Below, in pieces: positions 48,768 through 58,254 of a stretch of 64,000 bases of DNA. This DNA is from Vibrio rotiferianus CAIM 577 = LMG 21460 (GTDB taxonomy: Bacteria; Pseudomonadota; Gammaproteobacteria; Enterobacterales; Vibrionaceae). Position 1 is the first letter of the stretch; each line of letters opens with the position of its first letter. The stretch spans positions 124,001 through 188,000 of the forward strand of contig NZ_APHW01000021.1 in the NCBI RefSeq assembly GCF_002741985.1, given 5' to 3'. The position numbers were made by a program, and so were the translations under genes. Below the pieces are notes generated by a model, which was not told the origin of the DNA, ran no database searches, and saw nothing but the letters and a program-made list of their open reading frames with translations.

Positions 48768-49931
48768 TCAAGCAGATTTAGTGCTGGTTCTTACCGCTGA
48801 ACGTTTACCCAATGCATAACCCAAAACTAGGGGAGCAAAGAAGATCACGAGAATGAACAAAATGAAGTAGATGATGGTGCTCTTCACGAGTTCAATCAGT
48901 TTATCCATGGCAAGGTTCACAACCTCTTGTGAAACATGGTCGAGATCTTGAGCGAACTTCTCACGTTCGTTTGTGATGATTTGAGCTATCTCTTGGCGCT
49001 CTCTCGCCACCATCAACTCTAAAGCCTGACGCTCTTCACTCAACTGAGACAAACGCTCTTCTGTTTTTTGATCGATATCTTCCACTAGGGGCTGCAACTT
49101 CAAGGCCATTTGCTCAGCTAAATTGCGCATATATTCTGGGTTATTATCGATAAAGTCTTTCAGCGACTCTGAAGTCACTTTAAGGCTGTTCAGTGCAGCG
49201 TTGACTTGCTCAATACTTGCCGAACTGTTTAGTGCTAATAGCTGTGCTTTCCACGTCATGATCTTTGGAGTTTGTTCAGAAACCAAACTTAGACGATCAG
49301 AAACATCGCCAATGGCTTCTGGCATTGTACCTAGAGTCGTTACCGCTTCTTCTTCACTGATTTGGTTTGCAGCTAGCCATGCTCGGTAAGCAGGTGTGCG
49401 AATCATGCTTAAATCAGTAAATGGGTACTTCTCAACAAAATCAGCTACGAACACCTTAGTCTTGACGTACACGTCCTTCTTCAACAAAGATTGCGCCAGC
49501 TTATCAACTTCTTTCGCTAAGTGAGCAGATACTTGTGTTGCTTCATCCGTTGCAAACAAGCCTTTACCCGCGCCTGCACTGTAGAATTGGTTCATTTGGT
49601 AACTAAACACCCAGGTATCAATCAACGCCGCCATTGGTGACACTTGGTAAGCCGCAGCTTGAAGCCCCTCTTCCGCATTAATTTTCCAAAGTAGAATGTA
49701 AGATTGATTCACTTTATCCGTAGACTCATAGCGCTCATGCAGCACATCGGCAGCTTGCTCGACCTGAGCGAAGAATTGCTGAGCGTATTCACGCGTCATA
49801 ATGCGCATATTTAACTCTTGCTTTGTCAACGGAACTGTCTGGCTCTCGATCTTTACTTCTAATAAAGAGCAGCCAGAAAGGATTGATGATAAACATATAG
49901 CCAGAGTGACAGCTAACCGACGAAAACACAT
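48768..49931 (-). CDS. Predicted lipoprotein with long coiled coil and C-terminal membrane helix
   Basis: 387-residue protein of unknown function. The N-terminus has a lipoprotein signal with lipobox SILSGC (Cys21). Residues 30-220 are helical without a known motif. Residues about 250-350 are Glu/Gln/Arg-rich and should form a coiled coil (TEERLSQLSEERQALELMVA). A strong membrane helix lies near the C-terminus (STIIYFILFILVIFFAPLVL), followed by a short basic tail. Lipid anchor at one end and membrane helix at the other is an odd pairing. The downstream neighbour in the same direction is the broken HPt protein; whether they work together is unknown. Confidence 0.72.
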   Translation of the reverse strand: MCFRRLAVTLAICLSSILSGCSLLEVKIESQTVPLTKQELNMRIMTREYAQQFFAQVEQAADVLHERYESTDKVNQSYILLWKINAEEGLQAAAYQVSPMAALIDTWVFSYQMNQFYSAGAGKGLFATDEATQVSAHLAKEVDKLAQSLLKKDVYVKTKVFVADFVEKYPFTDLSMIRTPAYRAWLAANQISEEEAVTTLGTMPEAIGDVSDRLSLVSEQTPKIMTWKAQLLALNSSASIEQVNAALNSLKVTSESLKDFIDNNPEYMRNLAEQMALKLQPLVEDIDQKTEERLSQLSEERQALELMVARERQEIAQIITNEREKFAQDLDHVSQEVVNLAMDKLIELVKSTIIYFILFILVIFFAPLVLGYALGKRSAVRTSTKSA

Positions 49932-50045
49932 GATAAATACCTATATTCGATAGAATAAGAACAGGATAAGCACTCCGTTTATTAACGAAGTAGCTTGAGG
50001 CAACGCTTTTTACCTCATAGCAACCTATTTTAAGTCAGAGGAATA

Positions 50046-51357
50046 TCAATCCGTTAGCGATTCTTGAAGGGTTTCAGTTTCAAGACTACCTTTTGCGAAA
50101 AGTATTGTACTTTCAAGTATGGTTGTCAGCTTAAGCAGCACACTTTCTGGTACTTGGCTTCCCTGTTTGAGCAAGTCTTCGATTTCCGCTGAAATATGGT
50201 GCAGTGGCATCGCTCCTAAACTACCAGAAACACCTTTTAGACTATGCGCAACTCGCTGAGCGTGTTCGAGATCTTCACTGAGTAATTGGCGTAACTTATC
50301 CGAATCACCAGCATGATCTTGGATAAACACATCCAACAGCATCCTGACTGATTCTTCATCTCCCGAGAGTGCATCCAACATTTTATCGATATCAATGAAC
50401 TTACTCTCAGCCGTTTCTCTAGGTTCATACACTGCAGCAGGTGCATGAAAGTCCGCCGCTTTCTGATTTGAACACTGACTAACATCGTCAACGTCTTCGT
50501 TCGGCTCCTGGACGCCCTGTTCAGAACAAGAAGCCCCCCCCTAATCGCTGGGGTTCAGATAAGTGAGTTTCTTTATTAGGATGAGGCTGTTTGGTTTCAT
50601 AAGCTATATAGCAGAAAACAAATAGCAGACTGCCACTTAGTAGCGTCATCATGAGTACAAGGTGTTCTAATCGGAGGTGAACTTCTTCTTCGAATTTTCG
50701 TAGCTGATGAGTAAAGTCGGGACTAGAAAGGTGGGTTACTAGGTACTTGCCCTGAGCATGGCGAGACAATACGCCAGAAGCCTGAGCCAATAAGCGCTGA
50801 AAATCGTCTCTTTGTGCCTGCGGTAAACTCATCGACTCAATAAACAATTGATCCAACTCTTGATAAGAAGTTTGATTGTTAGCGCGATTGATAAAGAGAG
50901 CATCCAATATATGTGCCCCAAGGCGAGCAACCATCGCCTGCAACGCGTCACTACCACCAGCTGCAACCCTTGTTTCTTGTAATGCTTCCGCAAGAGATAA
51001 CAACTCAAGATCACTAGTAACAAACTTGTTCGCACTTTCTAAAAATCGATCTGTCGTATAAAGCAACTGAGTAACATCCGGAGCCCATAAGACACTCTTG
51101 GATTGGCTTTCCAGTTGTAACCTAACTGCATAGATCAGCTGTAGAGTTAGGGAGATATCGTCAGCATGCTGTACCCGATAAGGTAATTCAAAACGAAATG
51201 AATTTCGTACTTCATCGATTTTCGTGCCCAGCTCATCAACGGCTTTTACAGACTGCTCTGTAGAACGGTAACTGGTCCACAATGCCACCGCAGCAATACT
51301 CCAGATGACAAATAACAACCAAGAAAATCGTCTTAAAACACTTCTAGCTTGAATCAA
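50046..51357 (-). pseudogene. Membrane-anchored HPt phosphotransfer protein, broken at a G8 tract
   Basis: The first frame (51357-50521) encodes two membrane helices (about 10-28 and 235-255) around a roughly 200-residue periplasmic helical domain, then PQRLGGGFLF and stop. After a run of eight G (C on the plus strand, 50534-50541), another frame is open without break through ASCSEQGVQEPNEDVDDV into an HPt domain (HSLKGVSGSLGA, phospho-His) that ends at 50046. Seven or ten G would join them into one protein of about 437 residues. As it stands the HPt part lacks its own ATG (a GTG at 50432 is the best start). Slipped-strand phase variation or a homopolymer read error are both possible. Confidence 0.85.
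50534..50541 (-). repeat. Homopolymer tract of eight G within the HPt gene
   Basis: Eight consecutive C on the plus strand (G on the coding strand), at the exact point where the reading frame must shift to link membrane and HPt parts. Confidence 0.9.
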
Positions 51358-51470
51358 TCCCTAGCCCTCAGGTGAACTCCATTAATAACAAGAATATAAC
51401 ATCAATTACAGGTTTACTGGGCTTACCTCACATAAAAAAGAGAGCTACTCTAGCTCTCTTTTGAAAATGA

Positions 51471-52469
51471 TTAATTTCGACTCAACTGGTCTTTTAGATT
51501 TGGAGGCGTGCCTTTAATCGTCAAGGTATCGGTTTCTGGATCGTAAAAAATACGTTCACCAAGTAGCAAACTATCAAAACTGATATTCAAGCCGCCACCA
51601 GCACCAACGTACTTAGTCAACTTACGTACGGTTGAACGATCACCAGGGAATGACTCTTCCAACTCGTAGCCTTGCTCTTTAGTGAAATCCACAAAGCTAG
51701 TGCCATCTTGACTTGGTGGCAACTCACCAGACAGTTCAGAAATTTGAACTTCGTCGCCGGATTTGATTTGTTCGTTACAGTAATTGTAAACCTGCTTTTT
51801 GTACTCGTTCGCTTCTTGCTTCTCAAGCTTTGAGTCAGCACAAAAGTCTTCGACTGCTTGCATCAAGACTTGGTTTTGCTGCTTAGTATCTAGACCCACA
51901 TCTGCCTGTAGGAAATCCAAGAAAAAGTCCGCTACTTTACGACCTACGCGACCTTTGATGTAAGAAAGGTAGCGGTTTGAATCACGGTCAGTATCGTAAC
52001 TTGATAGGTCAATGCGTGCAGCGATGTCCATCTTAGTGATATCTAGATAGTCAGTAGCACTGATATCTAAACCTTCCGTTACTTTTAAGCTTTGATTCAG
52101 TGGCAAGATACCAATAAACAGATAGTCGGTAGCTAAGCTTTGGTACTCAGCAAATACTAAAATACCTTCGTCTGCAAAAGGGTATTTAATCAACTCATCT
52201 TTCAAACGATTTGCACTAATTTGTGAGAAGTCATAAAAATTTCGTTCTCCTTTGCGCATTTCTTGAAGCCAAAACTGAAATTCGCTGTCTGACTGGAAGC
52301 AGCCAAAGCCTTTTCCTGCTTTAGAATGGAATACTCGATGCAGTTCTGCGACTAGATTTTCAGTGGATGCGTCATTTTCGAGAGAGTCTGAACGGTAGGT
52401 AACAACCAGTTCGTCCTGATCATTTTTGCTCAGCTGATGCAATATTACGTTTGAAAGATGAAGGCTCAT
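51471..52469 (-). CDS. yejK: Nucleoid-associated protein YejK (NdpA)
   Basis: 332-residue nucleoid-associated protein of the 37-kDa family. The N-terminus MSLHLSNVILHQLSKNDQDE and the GKGFGCFQ and SYIKGRVGRKVADFFLDFL segments are characteristic. It is abundant and DNA-associated in E. coli; its biochemical role is not settled. The start is the ATG at 52469, the family start; the TTG 21 bases upstream is rejected. It is divergent from yejL-yejM, the same cluster as in E. coli. Confidence 0.92.
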   Translation of the reverse strand: MSLHLSNVILHQLSKNDQDELVVTYRSDSLENDASTENLVAELHRVFHSKAGKGFGCFQSDSEFQFWLQEMRKGERNFYDFSQISANRLKDELIKYPFADEGILVFAEYQSLATDYLFIGILPLNQSLKVTEGLDISATDYLDITKMDIAARIDLSSYDTDRDSNRYLSYIKGRVGRKVADFFLDFLQADVGLDTKQQNQVLMQAVEDFCADSKLEKQEANEYKKQVYNYCNEQIKSGDEVQISELSGELPPSQDGTSFVDFTKEQGYELEESFPGDRSTVRKLTKYVGAGGGLNISFDSLLLGERIFYDPETDTLTIKGTPPNLKDQLSRN

Positions 52470-52554
52470 AGTGATTTTATCTTGCGACAAGGTTTAAGTT
52501 GCTAGGCATTGTAGGGTATCATAAGCCGCTTTTACTATCATTATTAGAGTCTTT

Positions 52555-52782
52555 ATGCCGATTACATCTAAATATACTGACGACCAAGTAGAGAAAATTC
52601 TTGCTGAAGTGGGTGCTGTTCTTGAAAAACATGCCGCAACGCCAGAGTTAACGCTAATGATTGCCGGAAATATCGCAACCAATGTCTTAAATCAACGAGT
52701 TGCTGCTTCACAACGTAAGATTATTGCTGAAAAATTTGCTCAGGCACTAATGTCTTCTCTTGAAGCCCCAAAATCACACTAA
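52555..52782 (+). CDS. yejL: UPF0352 protein YejL
   Basis: 75-residue small helical protein matching the UPF0352 family over its whole length ([39 protein letters not shown]). Function unknown. Always found just upstream of yejM; here the gap is 22 bases. Confidence 0.92.
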   Translation: MPITSKYTDDQVEKILAEVGAVLEKHAATPELTLMIAGNIATNVLNQRVAASQRKIIAEKFAQALMSSLEAPKSH

Positions 52783-52804
52783 TAACGGACAATAGAACAA
52801 GTAC

Positions 52805-54613
52805 ATGGTAGACAGCGGAAACTCATACGGCGAACGCGTATCTCGACTGGTTGGTTGGGGTCACTGGTTCGCATTCTTCAACATCATAGCTTCGATGTTG
52901 ATAGGTACACGCTATATCGTCCAGTCACCTTGGCCCGAAACTTTGTTAGGGCAATTTTATCTGGCGGTATCCTGGGTGGGTCACTTTGGCTTCCTAGTAT
53001 TTGCTCTCTACTTACTGGTTCTTTTTCCGCTTACGTTTATCCTGCCATCACGAAAACTCTTTCGTTTGGTGGCAGTGGTATTCGCGACCGTCGGTCAAAC
53101 CGTTTTATTGATTGATACCCAAGCCTATCAATCCATTAACCTTCACTTAAATCCCGTCGTTTGGGAATTGTTGTTTAGTGAAGATAAAAGCGCCATTAGC
53201 GCAGACTTACAGCACCTTTTTGTTGTAATGCCGCTTATTTTCTTACTCCAACTCGGCTTATCCGAGTGGGTGTGGCGTAAACAACGTAAACTATCTCATA
53301 AACATGTTGGCCGACCACTCGCTGCAGTGTTCTTCTTAAGCTTTATGGCTAGCCATCTTGTTTATATATGGGCTGACGCCTATTTCTATAGTCCAATTAC
53401 AAGTCAACGATCGAACTTCCCTCTGTCGTACCCAATGACAGCAAAAAGCTTTATGGAAAAACATGGTCTACTTGATCGTGAAGAGTACCTGAAACGCTTA
53501 GAAGAAAACCGTGACAACATTGATCTCGTTAGTTACCCATTGGAAAAGTTAGAGTTTAATCGCCGCGGCAATAAGCTCAATGTACTGATGATCAGTGTCA
53601 ATAATTTGCGTGCAGATGCCCTGAATGCCTCTGAAATGCCAAGTACCTATCAGTTTGCAATAGATAATCAAAACTTTACCAACCATTACAGCTCGAGCAA
53701 TGATGCTTTTGGCGCCTTTGGTTTGTTTTATGGTTTACCAACAAGCTATGCAAGCAGCATTAAAGCACAAGGTTCATCACCCGTTATGCTGAATGTATTG
53801 CAAGAGCAAGGCTACTCATTCGGCTTGTTCAGCGGGAATGGATTTGAAGACGATTTATATCCAGAGGTTATCTTCCGAGGTTTAGAGCTGGCTCCTACTT
53901 TAGATGGTACCCAAGCACATACTGAAGCTCAGTCGCTGATTGCGTGGAATACTTGGCTAACAGAGCAAGCTAGTACGCCATGGTTTAGCTACATTGAAGT
54001 GACCACCGTAGATAACTTCGAATCCGAGCCTGCTTCTATCAATAATGAACTGAGCGCAAGTGAACGATTTAAGCAAGCTTATGAGCAAGCAGTACAGTCG
54101 GCAGATACTACGGTGAAAAACATCCTGACCACTCTAGAAGAGCAGCAGTTGTTAGAAAACACCATCGTTGTTATTACCTCTAACCATGGTAGTGAGTTCA
54201 ACGAAACTAAGACAAACAGCTGGGGTGCAAACAGTAATTACAGCCGCTATCAACTTCAAGTGCCGATGGTTGTTCACTGGCCTGGAATGCTACCTGCTAA
54301 GTTTAGCCATAGTACTAGCCACCTTGATCTATCAGTAACCTTACTTCAAGACATGCTAGGCGTATCATCAAACCCAAATGAATACAGTAGTGGCCGCAAT
54401 CTATTTGATGAAAGCCGTCGCCGTTGGATTTTGGCGGGAGATACTAAAGAGCTTGCACTTATTACAGAGAACCAAACTACCGTTATCGACAAGTTTGGAA
54501 ACTACAAGCTGTATAATCAAGACTATCAGCGCCTACGTGATACTAGCCCTAAACTGCCGGTATTAATGCAAGGTCTGACCGAGCTACAGCGTTTCTATAC
54601 AAAGAGCAACTAA
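52805..54613 (+). CDS. yejM: Inner-membrane LPS regulator YejM (PbgA/LapC), sulfatase fold
   Basis: 602-residue protein with five N-terminal membrane helices (about 15-190, DUF3413) and a periplasmic alkaline-phosphatase/sulfatase-like domain. In E. coli it senses lipid A and controls LpxC turnover through LapB. The globular domain starts at LNVLMISVNNLRADALNASE. The catalytic nucleophile position is not obviously kept, in line with non-enzymatic E. coli YejM. Conserved stretches include FSGNGFEDDLYPEVIFRGLE and TIVVITSNHGSEFNE. Second gene of yejL-yejM. Confidence 0.93.
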   Translation: MVDSGNSYGERVSRLVGWGHWFAFFNIIASMLIGTRYIVQSPWPETLLGQFYLAVSWVGHFGFLVFALYLLVLFPLTFILPSRKLFRLVAVVFATVGQTVLLIDTQAYQSINLHLNPVVWELLFSEDKSAISADLQHLFVVMPLIFLLQLGLSEWVWRKQRKLSHKHVGRPLAAVFFLSFMASHLVYIWADAYFYSPITSQRSNFPLSYPMTAKSFMEKHGLLDREEYLKRLEENRDNIDLVSYPLEKLEFNRRGNKLNVLMISVNNLRADALNASEMPSTYQFAIDNQNFTNHYSSSNDAFGAFGLFYGLPTSYASSIKAQGSSPVMLNVLQEQGYSFGLFSGNGFEDDLYPEVIFRGLELAPTLDGTQAHTEAQSLIAWNTWLTEQASTPWFSYIEVTTVDNFESEPASINNELSASERFKQAYEQAVQSADTTVKNILTTLEEQQLLENTIVVITSNHGSEFNETKTNSWGANSNYSRYQLQVPMVVHWPGMLPAKFSHSTSHLDLSVTLLQDMLGVSSNPNEYSSGRNLFDESRRRWILAGDTKELALITENQTTVIDKFGNYKLYNQDYQRLRDTSPKLPVLMQGLTELQRFYTKSN

Positions 54614-54621
54614 CTAATCTT

Positions 54622-54651
54622 AAACGGCTTTCATTTTGAAAGCCGTTTTTG
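54622..54651 (+). terminator. Terminator after yejM
   Basis: AAACGGCTTTCA pairs with TGAAAGCCGTTT around TTT, followed by T. Confidence 0.9.
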
Positions 54652-54713
54652 TTTAAATAAACACCAAACAACACAATTGTGATCACGAAATAACCAAACG
54701 AACAATTTTGGGG

Positions 54714-54742
54714 TTTACAAGATTTTCAAAGCCTTATATTAT
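54714..54742 (+). promoter_or_regulatory. Promoter of tRNA-Ser
   Basis: -35 TTTACA (54714-54719), a 17-base spacer and -10 TATTAT (54737-54742) are followed by a G+C-rich discriminator, 14 bases before the tRNA. Confidence 0.75.
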
Positions 54743-54755
54743 GCGCCTCAACAAC

Positions 54756-54846
54756 GGAGAGATGGCTGAGTGGTTGAAAGCACCGGTCTTGAAAACCGGC
54801 ATACGTTAATAGCGTATCTAGGGTTCAAATCCCTATCTCTCCGCCA
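54756..54846 (+). tRNA. tRNA-Ser (anticodon TGA)
   Basis: A 91-base class II tRNA. Acceptor GGAGAGA pairs with TCTCTCC, followed by G and encoded CCA. The anticodon arm is CCGGT-CTTGAAA-ACCGG with TGA at 54790-54792. It has a long variable arm (ATACGTTAATAGCGTAT) and the T-arm AGGGTTCAAATCCCT. Confidence 0.98.
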
Positions 54847-54857
54847 CATTCTAGTAA

Positions 54858-55182
54858 AAAGCCCGCTAAGAAATTAGTGGGCTTTTTCGTATCTGAAGGT
54901 TTAAAGAGGGATTTCTCCAAATCCCTTCTTGAATGCAAGCCCAGCACTCCGACACATTTAGAAAGCTCGTTGAGAAATCAACGGGCTTTCGTCGTTTTAG
55001 CGCTTGGAAAAAAGTCGGGATTTCTAAATCCCTAGTTGAGCACAACCCCGGCTCTAAGCCACATTTAGAGAAAGCCCGCTAATCAATTAGTGGGCTTTTT
55101 CGTATCTGAAGATTTAAAGAGGGATTTCTCCAAATCCCTCCTTGAATGCAAGCCCAGCACTCCGACACATTTAGAAAGCTCG
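54858..55182 (+). repeat. Tandem repeat array downstream of tRNA-Ser with tRNA 3'-end remnants
   Basis: Two copies of a 112-base unit (54858-54969 and 55071-55182) are 108/112 identical and exactly 213 bases apart. A diverged copy lies between. Each unit holds a terminator-like hairpin (AAAGCCCGCTAA / TTAGTGGGCTTT, T run), then a stem GGGATTT/AAATCCC like the tRNA T-arm. CTCCGACACATTT, close to the tRNA 3' end and flank CTCCGCCACATTC, closes the unit. Confidence 0.85.
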
Positions 55183-55365
55183 CTACGTTAGCGTACCCTG
55201 CGTGATTACACTCTAGACTTTAAATTACTGGTCGTCGACACTTTTGAAAAAGCGACACCACTTACAAGCAAGTCGATTCAGCGGCAGATAAAGGTATATA
55301 TAAGTGCCTAGAACAATTGAGGCCACTGCTTAGCCTCCTGGTGAGACACCCAAACCAGACGCATG
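55183..55365. other. Spacer between the repeat array and the J-protein operon
   Basis: No gene seen. It starts with a short fragment of the repeat unit (GCTCGCTACGTTAGCG); the remainder shows no recognisable structure. Confidence 0.4.
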
Positions 55366-55395
55366 AAAAAAGCCAACTGCGTAAGTAGTTGGCTC
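55366..55395 (-). terminator. Terminator of the hscC operon
   Basis: AGCCAACT (55371-55378) pairs with AGTTGGCT (55387-55394). On the minus strand six T follow. It lies 58 bases after the J-protein stop. Confidence 0.85.
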
Positions 55396-55452
55396 AGTAT
55401 AAACAGTCAACATGTTTTAGGATGAGCCAAAGTTAGGCTACATCCAACTTTC

Positions 55453-58254
55453 TTAAGCACTCATTTCGTTATCAGCATCTAACCTGAATAATTCTGGTTC
55501 TGGCTTGCGTTCATAAATCTGCTCGAATAAAGGTACTTCTCGACGATGGAAAGTCGAGGACTCCCACTTTCCGTTCAAGTTAAACTTAGTAATACCATAG
55601 GTGAAAATCAGCAATACTAAGCCTTGTATTATTCCAACCCAAAAACTTCCAAACAATAACGTACAAACATAGAAAATCGGATATATCAGCCTCACCACAT
55701 CTCGATTAATCTTAGAAGTCGTTCTTGCATAAGTAGCGAAAAACAAGAGTAACGAGAAGGCATACAATGAGATACTAGTAGATATATTAACCGTGTTCTG
55801 AGTCGAGAAAATTTCTGAGAGCCCAATCAGATGATCTCGACAAACAACATAAAGGGCGATATTTAGAAATGCGAGTTTATTATATATGCCTGCATTGTGT
55901 GATTTGGCCTTTTTACCCTTCTGTTCAATGTCTTCTTCCAATTTAGTTTGCATCGTAGAGTTCAAATGGTACAGAGCAATTTCAGCAATCGTACTTTGTT
56001 CGGCTGATATTTGGTCTTTTGATACTAGTTGCTCAATGTAAGATTTATCGAAGTTATGTTTATCGAGTTTAGTCTTAATCAAAGTAATCACATAGTTAAT
56101 CCCAACCTCGTAGCTATCGCGTGGTATGGTTTTAGCCATGAACCTATTTGCCCCTGTAGGTTCTTCAAAACAGGCACAACACACAGCATAGAGGTAAGTT
56201 TCATCATCATATCTAAACTCAATATATTCGATTTTTCTCTCGTCTAACTCTTGCTCAAGGCATAATTTTAATACATCTACGTATAAATCCAGATATGCCC
56301 AATCCTCTAATCTAGCCTCTAGGATTGCAAGGCATGCAGCTGCACCTTCTAATTGCCCTTCTCGTATCAAGTATCTAGAAAATGCGGCTAAATGCATACC
56401 ACTAGACAGAGACTGCTTTGCAAGCTCTTGATAATCAACATTTTGAGATATGTGCTCAATCCGCCGTTCGATTAACTTTTTAAGAATAAACTGATCACTG
56501 TACTTTTCGATATCTACAAACTCGTCTAGGTGCTCATTTGCCGGATCAAACAAAAATGCTTTTGCGGCAGTGATTGCGCATTCACCGACTGTATCTAGCG
56601 ACGTCGAAGGTAAAGGAACAGAATAATTCTGTAAGGTTGGAGATAGGTGATAATAATGCAGCAACCACTCTATGTCGTTTGCAAAGCGTAACCCACCTAG
56701 CGGACTTAATAATTGGTAATCTGGACAGACTACCCGATAAAAGCCAATGCTAGACAACCAGTTTACTCGTGATTGGCGAACAAATAGTTTCCTTGTTAGG
56801 ATTTCTTTTCTCACTAGCAACTTAAACCATTGATCAGGTAAAAGTGGATGGCGGAAATATAAGTTTTGCCACTGTTCAGAGCTCAGCTCCAAGACTTGTT
56901 CTTCGGTCAAGTCTGGAATGTCAAACCAATCATGATTGCCGTATAGAGAAAGAGAACTTTTCAGCCATTCAGGATAGTCCAACTCAGAGCTCTTGTGTTG
57001 CAACCACATTCCAAGCACTTGGAACATAAGGCCAAAGTCATCTCCCCTTTGTTGCTTAGAAACTCTGGCTGATGTTTGCTGAAAATCGTTAGCAGAACCA
57101 TAACACCCGCACCACAGCGTGAGATAAACCTCATCGCTCAGATCGTTTATTTCCCCGTGCTTAAGTGGCCTCATCGTTTTTGCGAAAGGTTTGTCGTTTG
57201 ATAGAGTATCGACGAAAAATTCATAACGAGCGTGATCTTTGCTTTTCTCTTTGTCCCATGGTGTCGGAAATAACCAACGCACCTTTGGCTTTTGTAATAT
57301 CTCTGCTGCAACAACAGCCATAGCCATAGACACATCTTGCTGCTGTCCTTTAAACCAATCAGACAATACTTCAGCAACAAGACCAAAACTGCTCTGATTC
57401 ACTTGCAGCACATTATTCAACGATTGCACAAACAAGTCTTCCATTGCGAACTCTTTACAAGCATTAGCAACAAGCAGCCATTCATCACAGTTAAGTGCAG
57501 TGAAGTGCAATTTATTTAGCTGTTCAACAACTTCCGGGACGACTGTTTTTGGCCACCAACCTTGTAGCTGGCATCCTTTCAGAAATAGTAGATATTGCGA
57601 AGGATGGAAAACTTCTGAAGATGGCATCGGCGTGTGCCACCACTGCATAAAATCGTCGATATTCTGATATGTTGTTGAAAAAGACAATGGCCCAATTCGC
57701 ATCATTATCGCTCGTTGTTGAGTTGCACAATACTCACTTAGTGCTTCAAGTGGTATTTGAGTTTGTACACCTCCCCAGTAAACTAAGAAGTCAGCGACCT
57801 CCTGATCATATTCCGAGCCCTTCATCAAACGTTGCCAGTTGAACATTTGCCAAAAGCAATGAATCAATTCGCCAGGAAACCAGCGTCGTTTCATGATTTT
57901 GTCTAATGCATGATCAGAGATCTTAATCTGAGATGACAGATCCAATAAGGCAATTTTCTCCGACCACTTTTTCCAACCGACGATATCAAAACGTACCTTA
58001 GGATCTGAAATTCGCTCATCAAAAGTTGCTTTGTACACACTTAATGGTGTGTCACTCTTTTCTCGCGTTGGAAAAGCTTGAGTAATCGTCTCTGCATTAC
58101 GGCTTTTTAACGCCAAATCATAAGCTTGTTTTAATTGTTTAAACCCTTCAGGATTCACCTCTGGGTGGTTGTGCTTCAATTGTTCACGATATGCACGCTT
58201 TATCTCGGTTTCATCTTCAGTTTTCGTGATACCAAGTATTTTCCAAATGTCCAT
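55453..58254 (-). CDS. Large J-domain membrane protein with HPE in place of HPD (DjlC/DjlB-like)
   Basis: 933-residue protein. An N-terminal J domain covers residues 1-50 (MDIWKILGITKTEDETEIKR, then LKHNHPEVNPEGFKQLKQAY). The invariant HPD that stimulates Hsp70 reads HPE. A very long Trp-rich helical region (60-770) resembles TPR-like scaffolds. Three or four membrane helices lie near the C-terminus (LYAFSLLLFFATYA; FYVCTLLFGSFWVGIIQGLV), then a cytoplasmic tail. The start is the ATG at 58254, overlapping the upstream stop as TGATG, with GAGGAAG. It is the third gene after hscC and a DUF1266 gene. E. coli djlC-ybeU-hscC has the same gene types. Confidence 0.82.
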   Translation of the reverse strand: MDIWKILGITKTEDETEIKRAYREQLKHNHPEVNPEGFKQLKQAYDLALKSRNAETITQAFPTREKSDTPLSVYKATFDERISDPKVRFDIVGWKKWSEKIALLDLSSQIKISDHALDKIMKRRWFPGELIHCFWQMFNWQRLMKGSEYDQEVADFLVYWGGVQTQIPLEALSEYCATQQRAIMMRIGPLSFSTTYQNIDDFMQWWHTPMPSSEVFHPSQYLLFLKGCQLQGWWPKTVVPEVVEQLNKLHFTALNCDEWLLVANACKEFAMEDLFVQSLNNVLQVNQSSFGLVAEVLSDWFKGQQQDVSMAMAVVAAEILQKPKVRWLFPTPWDKEKSKDHARYEFFVDTLSNDKPFAKTMRPLKHGEINDLSDEVYLTLWCGCYGSANDFQQTSARVSKQQRGDDFGLMFQVLGMWLQHKSSELDYPEWLKSSLSLYGNHDWFDIPDLTEEQVLELSSEQWQNLYFRHPLLPDQWFKLLVRKEILTRKLFVRQSRVNWLSSIGFYRVVCPDYQLLSPLGGLRFANDIEWLLHYYHLSPTLQNYSVPLPSTSLDTVGECAITAAKAFLFDPANEHLDEFVDIEKYSDQFILKKLIERRIEHISQNVDYQELAKQSLSSGMHLAAFSRYLIREGQLEGAAACLAILEARLEDWAYLDLYVDVLKLCLEQELDERKIEYIEFRYDDETYLYAVCCACFEEPTGANRFMAKTIPRDSYEVGINYVITLIKTKLDKHNFDKSYIEQLVSKDQISAEQSTIAEIALYHLNSTMQTKLEEDIEQKGKKAKSHNAGIYNKLAFLNIALYVVCRDHLIGLSEIFSTQNTVNISTSISLYAFSLLLFFATYARTTSKINRDVVRLIYPIFYVCTLLFGSFWVGIIQGLVLLIFTYGITKFNLNGKWESSTFHRREVPLFEQIYERKPEPELFRLDADNEMSA

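Noticed and set aside
50237..50491. A separate 84-codon gene overlapping the HPt domain
   Set aside because: It is the third frame of the same region. The frame that continues from the G8 tract into the HPt motif explains the sequence better.
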